Shown here: positions 6,517 to 6,517 of the stretch, piece after piece
Layout of the letters: each line of letters opens with the position of its first letter
Numbering within the stretch: the first letter of the stretch is position 1
DNA from: Candidatus Brocadiia bacterium
GTDB taxonomy: Bacteria; Planctomycetota; MHYJ01; WSZJ01
Direction of reading: 5' to 3'
NCBI GenBank assembly: GCA_013360825.1
Contig: JABWAY010000242.1
Location: forward strand, 1-6,517
Length of the DNA stretch: 6,517 nucleotides
Notes under the pieces: model-generated
The model's database searches: none
Seen by the model: the letters and a program-made list of their open reading frames with translations, nothing else
Told to the model about the DNA's origin: nothing
Position numbers and translations under genes: made by a program

Positions 6517-6517
6517 G

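Noticed and set aside
6441..6517. tRNA or tRNA-like gene at the right edge (77 nt, GC acceptor-like stem, CTCGAAG resembling a T loop)
   Set aside because: The segment next to the 3' arm does not form a T arm, there is no anticodon arm, and the outer stem is 13 bp. Neither strand gives a cloverleaf.
6352..6517. Sigma-70 promoter for the peptidase gene on the minus strand (AATACT in the loop of the inverted repeat)
   Set aside because: Only a 4-of-6 match to the -10 box with no acceptable -35; not better than chance.

Overview
The window is very G+C-rich, roughly two thirds by eye, with codon third positions almost always G or C. It comes from a Gram-negative (LPS-exporting) bacterium, because it carries both permease subunits of the lipopolysaccharide export ABC transporter. 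The phylum cannot be fixed from sequence alone. The protein style would fit a high-GC lineage such as a deltaproteobacterium-like, acidobacterial or related group, but that is only an inference.

Layout from left to right: (1) the last 29 codons of an unidentified plus-strand gene (ends at 92); (2) a tightly packed minus-strand operon, read right to left as lptF (start 3036 or 3045), lptG (1960-887) and a MoeB/ThiF/HesA-family E1-like adenylyltransferase (882-121), with a 4-nt start/stop overlap at the first junction and a 4-nt gap at the second; (3) a roughly 100-bp divergent intergenic region; (4) a plus-strand RlmI-type 23S rRNA cytosine-C5 methyltransferase (3144-4298); (5) a convergent minus-strand S9-family prolyl-oligopeptidase/acylaminoacyl-peptidase-type serine peptidase (6351-4333); (6) a 166-bp right-hand intergenic stretch. 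That stretch has an extreme purine bias on the plus strand, with a canonical G-quadruplex pattern and a short tandem repeat. It ends in a 13-bp perfect inverted repeat enclosing two further hairpins, one with a GNRA-type loop.

Functionally, LptF and LptG would form the transmembrane dimer that, with LptB, extracts LPS from the inner membrane. The MoeB-like enzyme is translationally linked to them but has no evident role in that process. Its usual job is to adenylate the C-terminus of a ubiquitin-like sulfur carrier. The methyltransferase acts on the ribosome and the peptidase degrades or trims peptides in the cytosol. These look like independent housekeeping genes.

I do not see a clear undescribed multi-gene system. 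The best leads are the structured element at the right edge, the coupling of an E1-like enzyme to lptFG, and a possible leaderless start for the methyltransferase.
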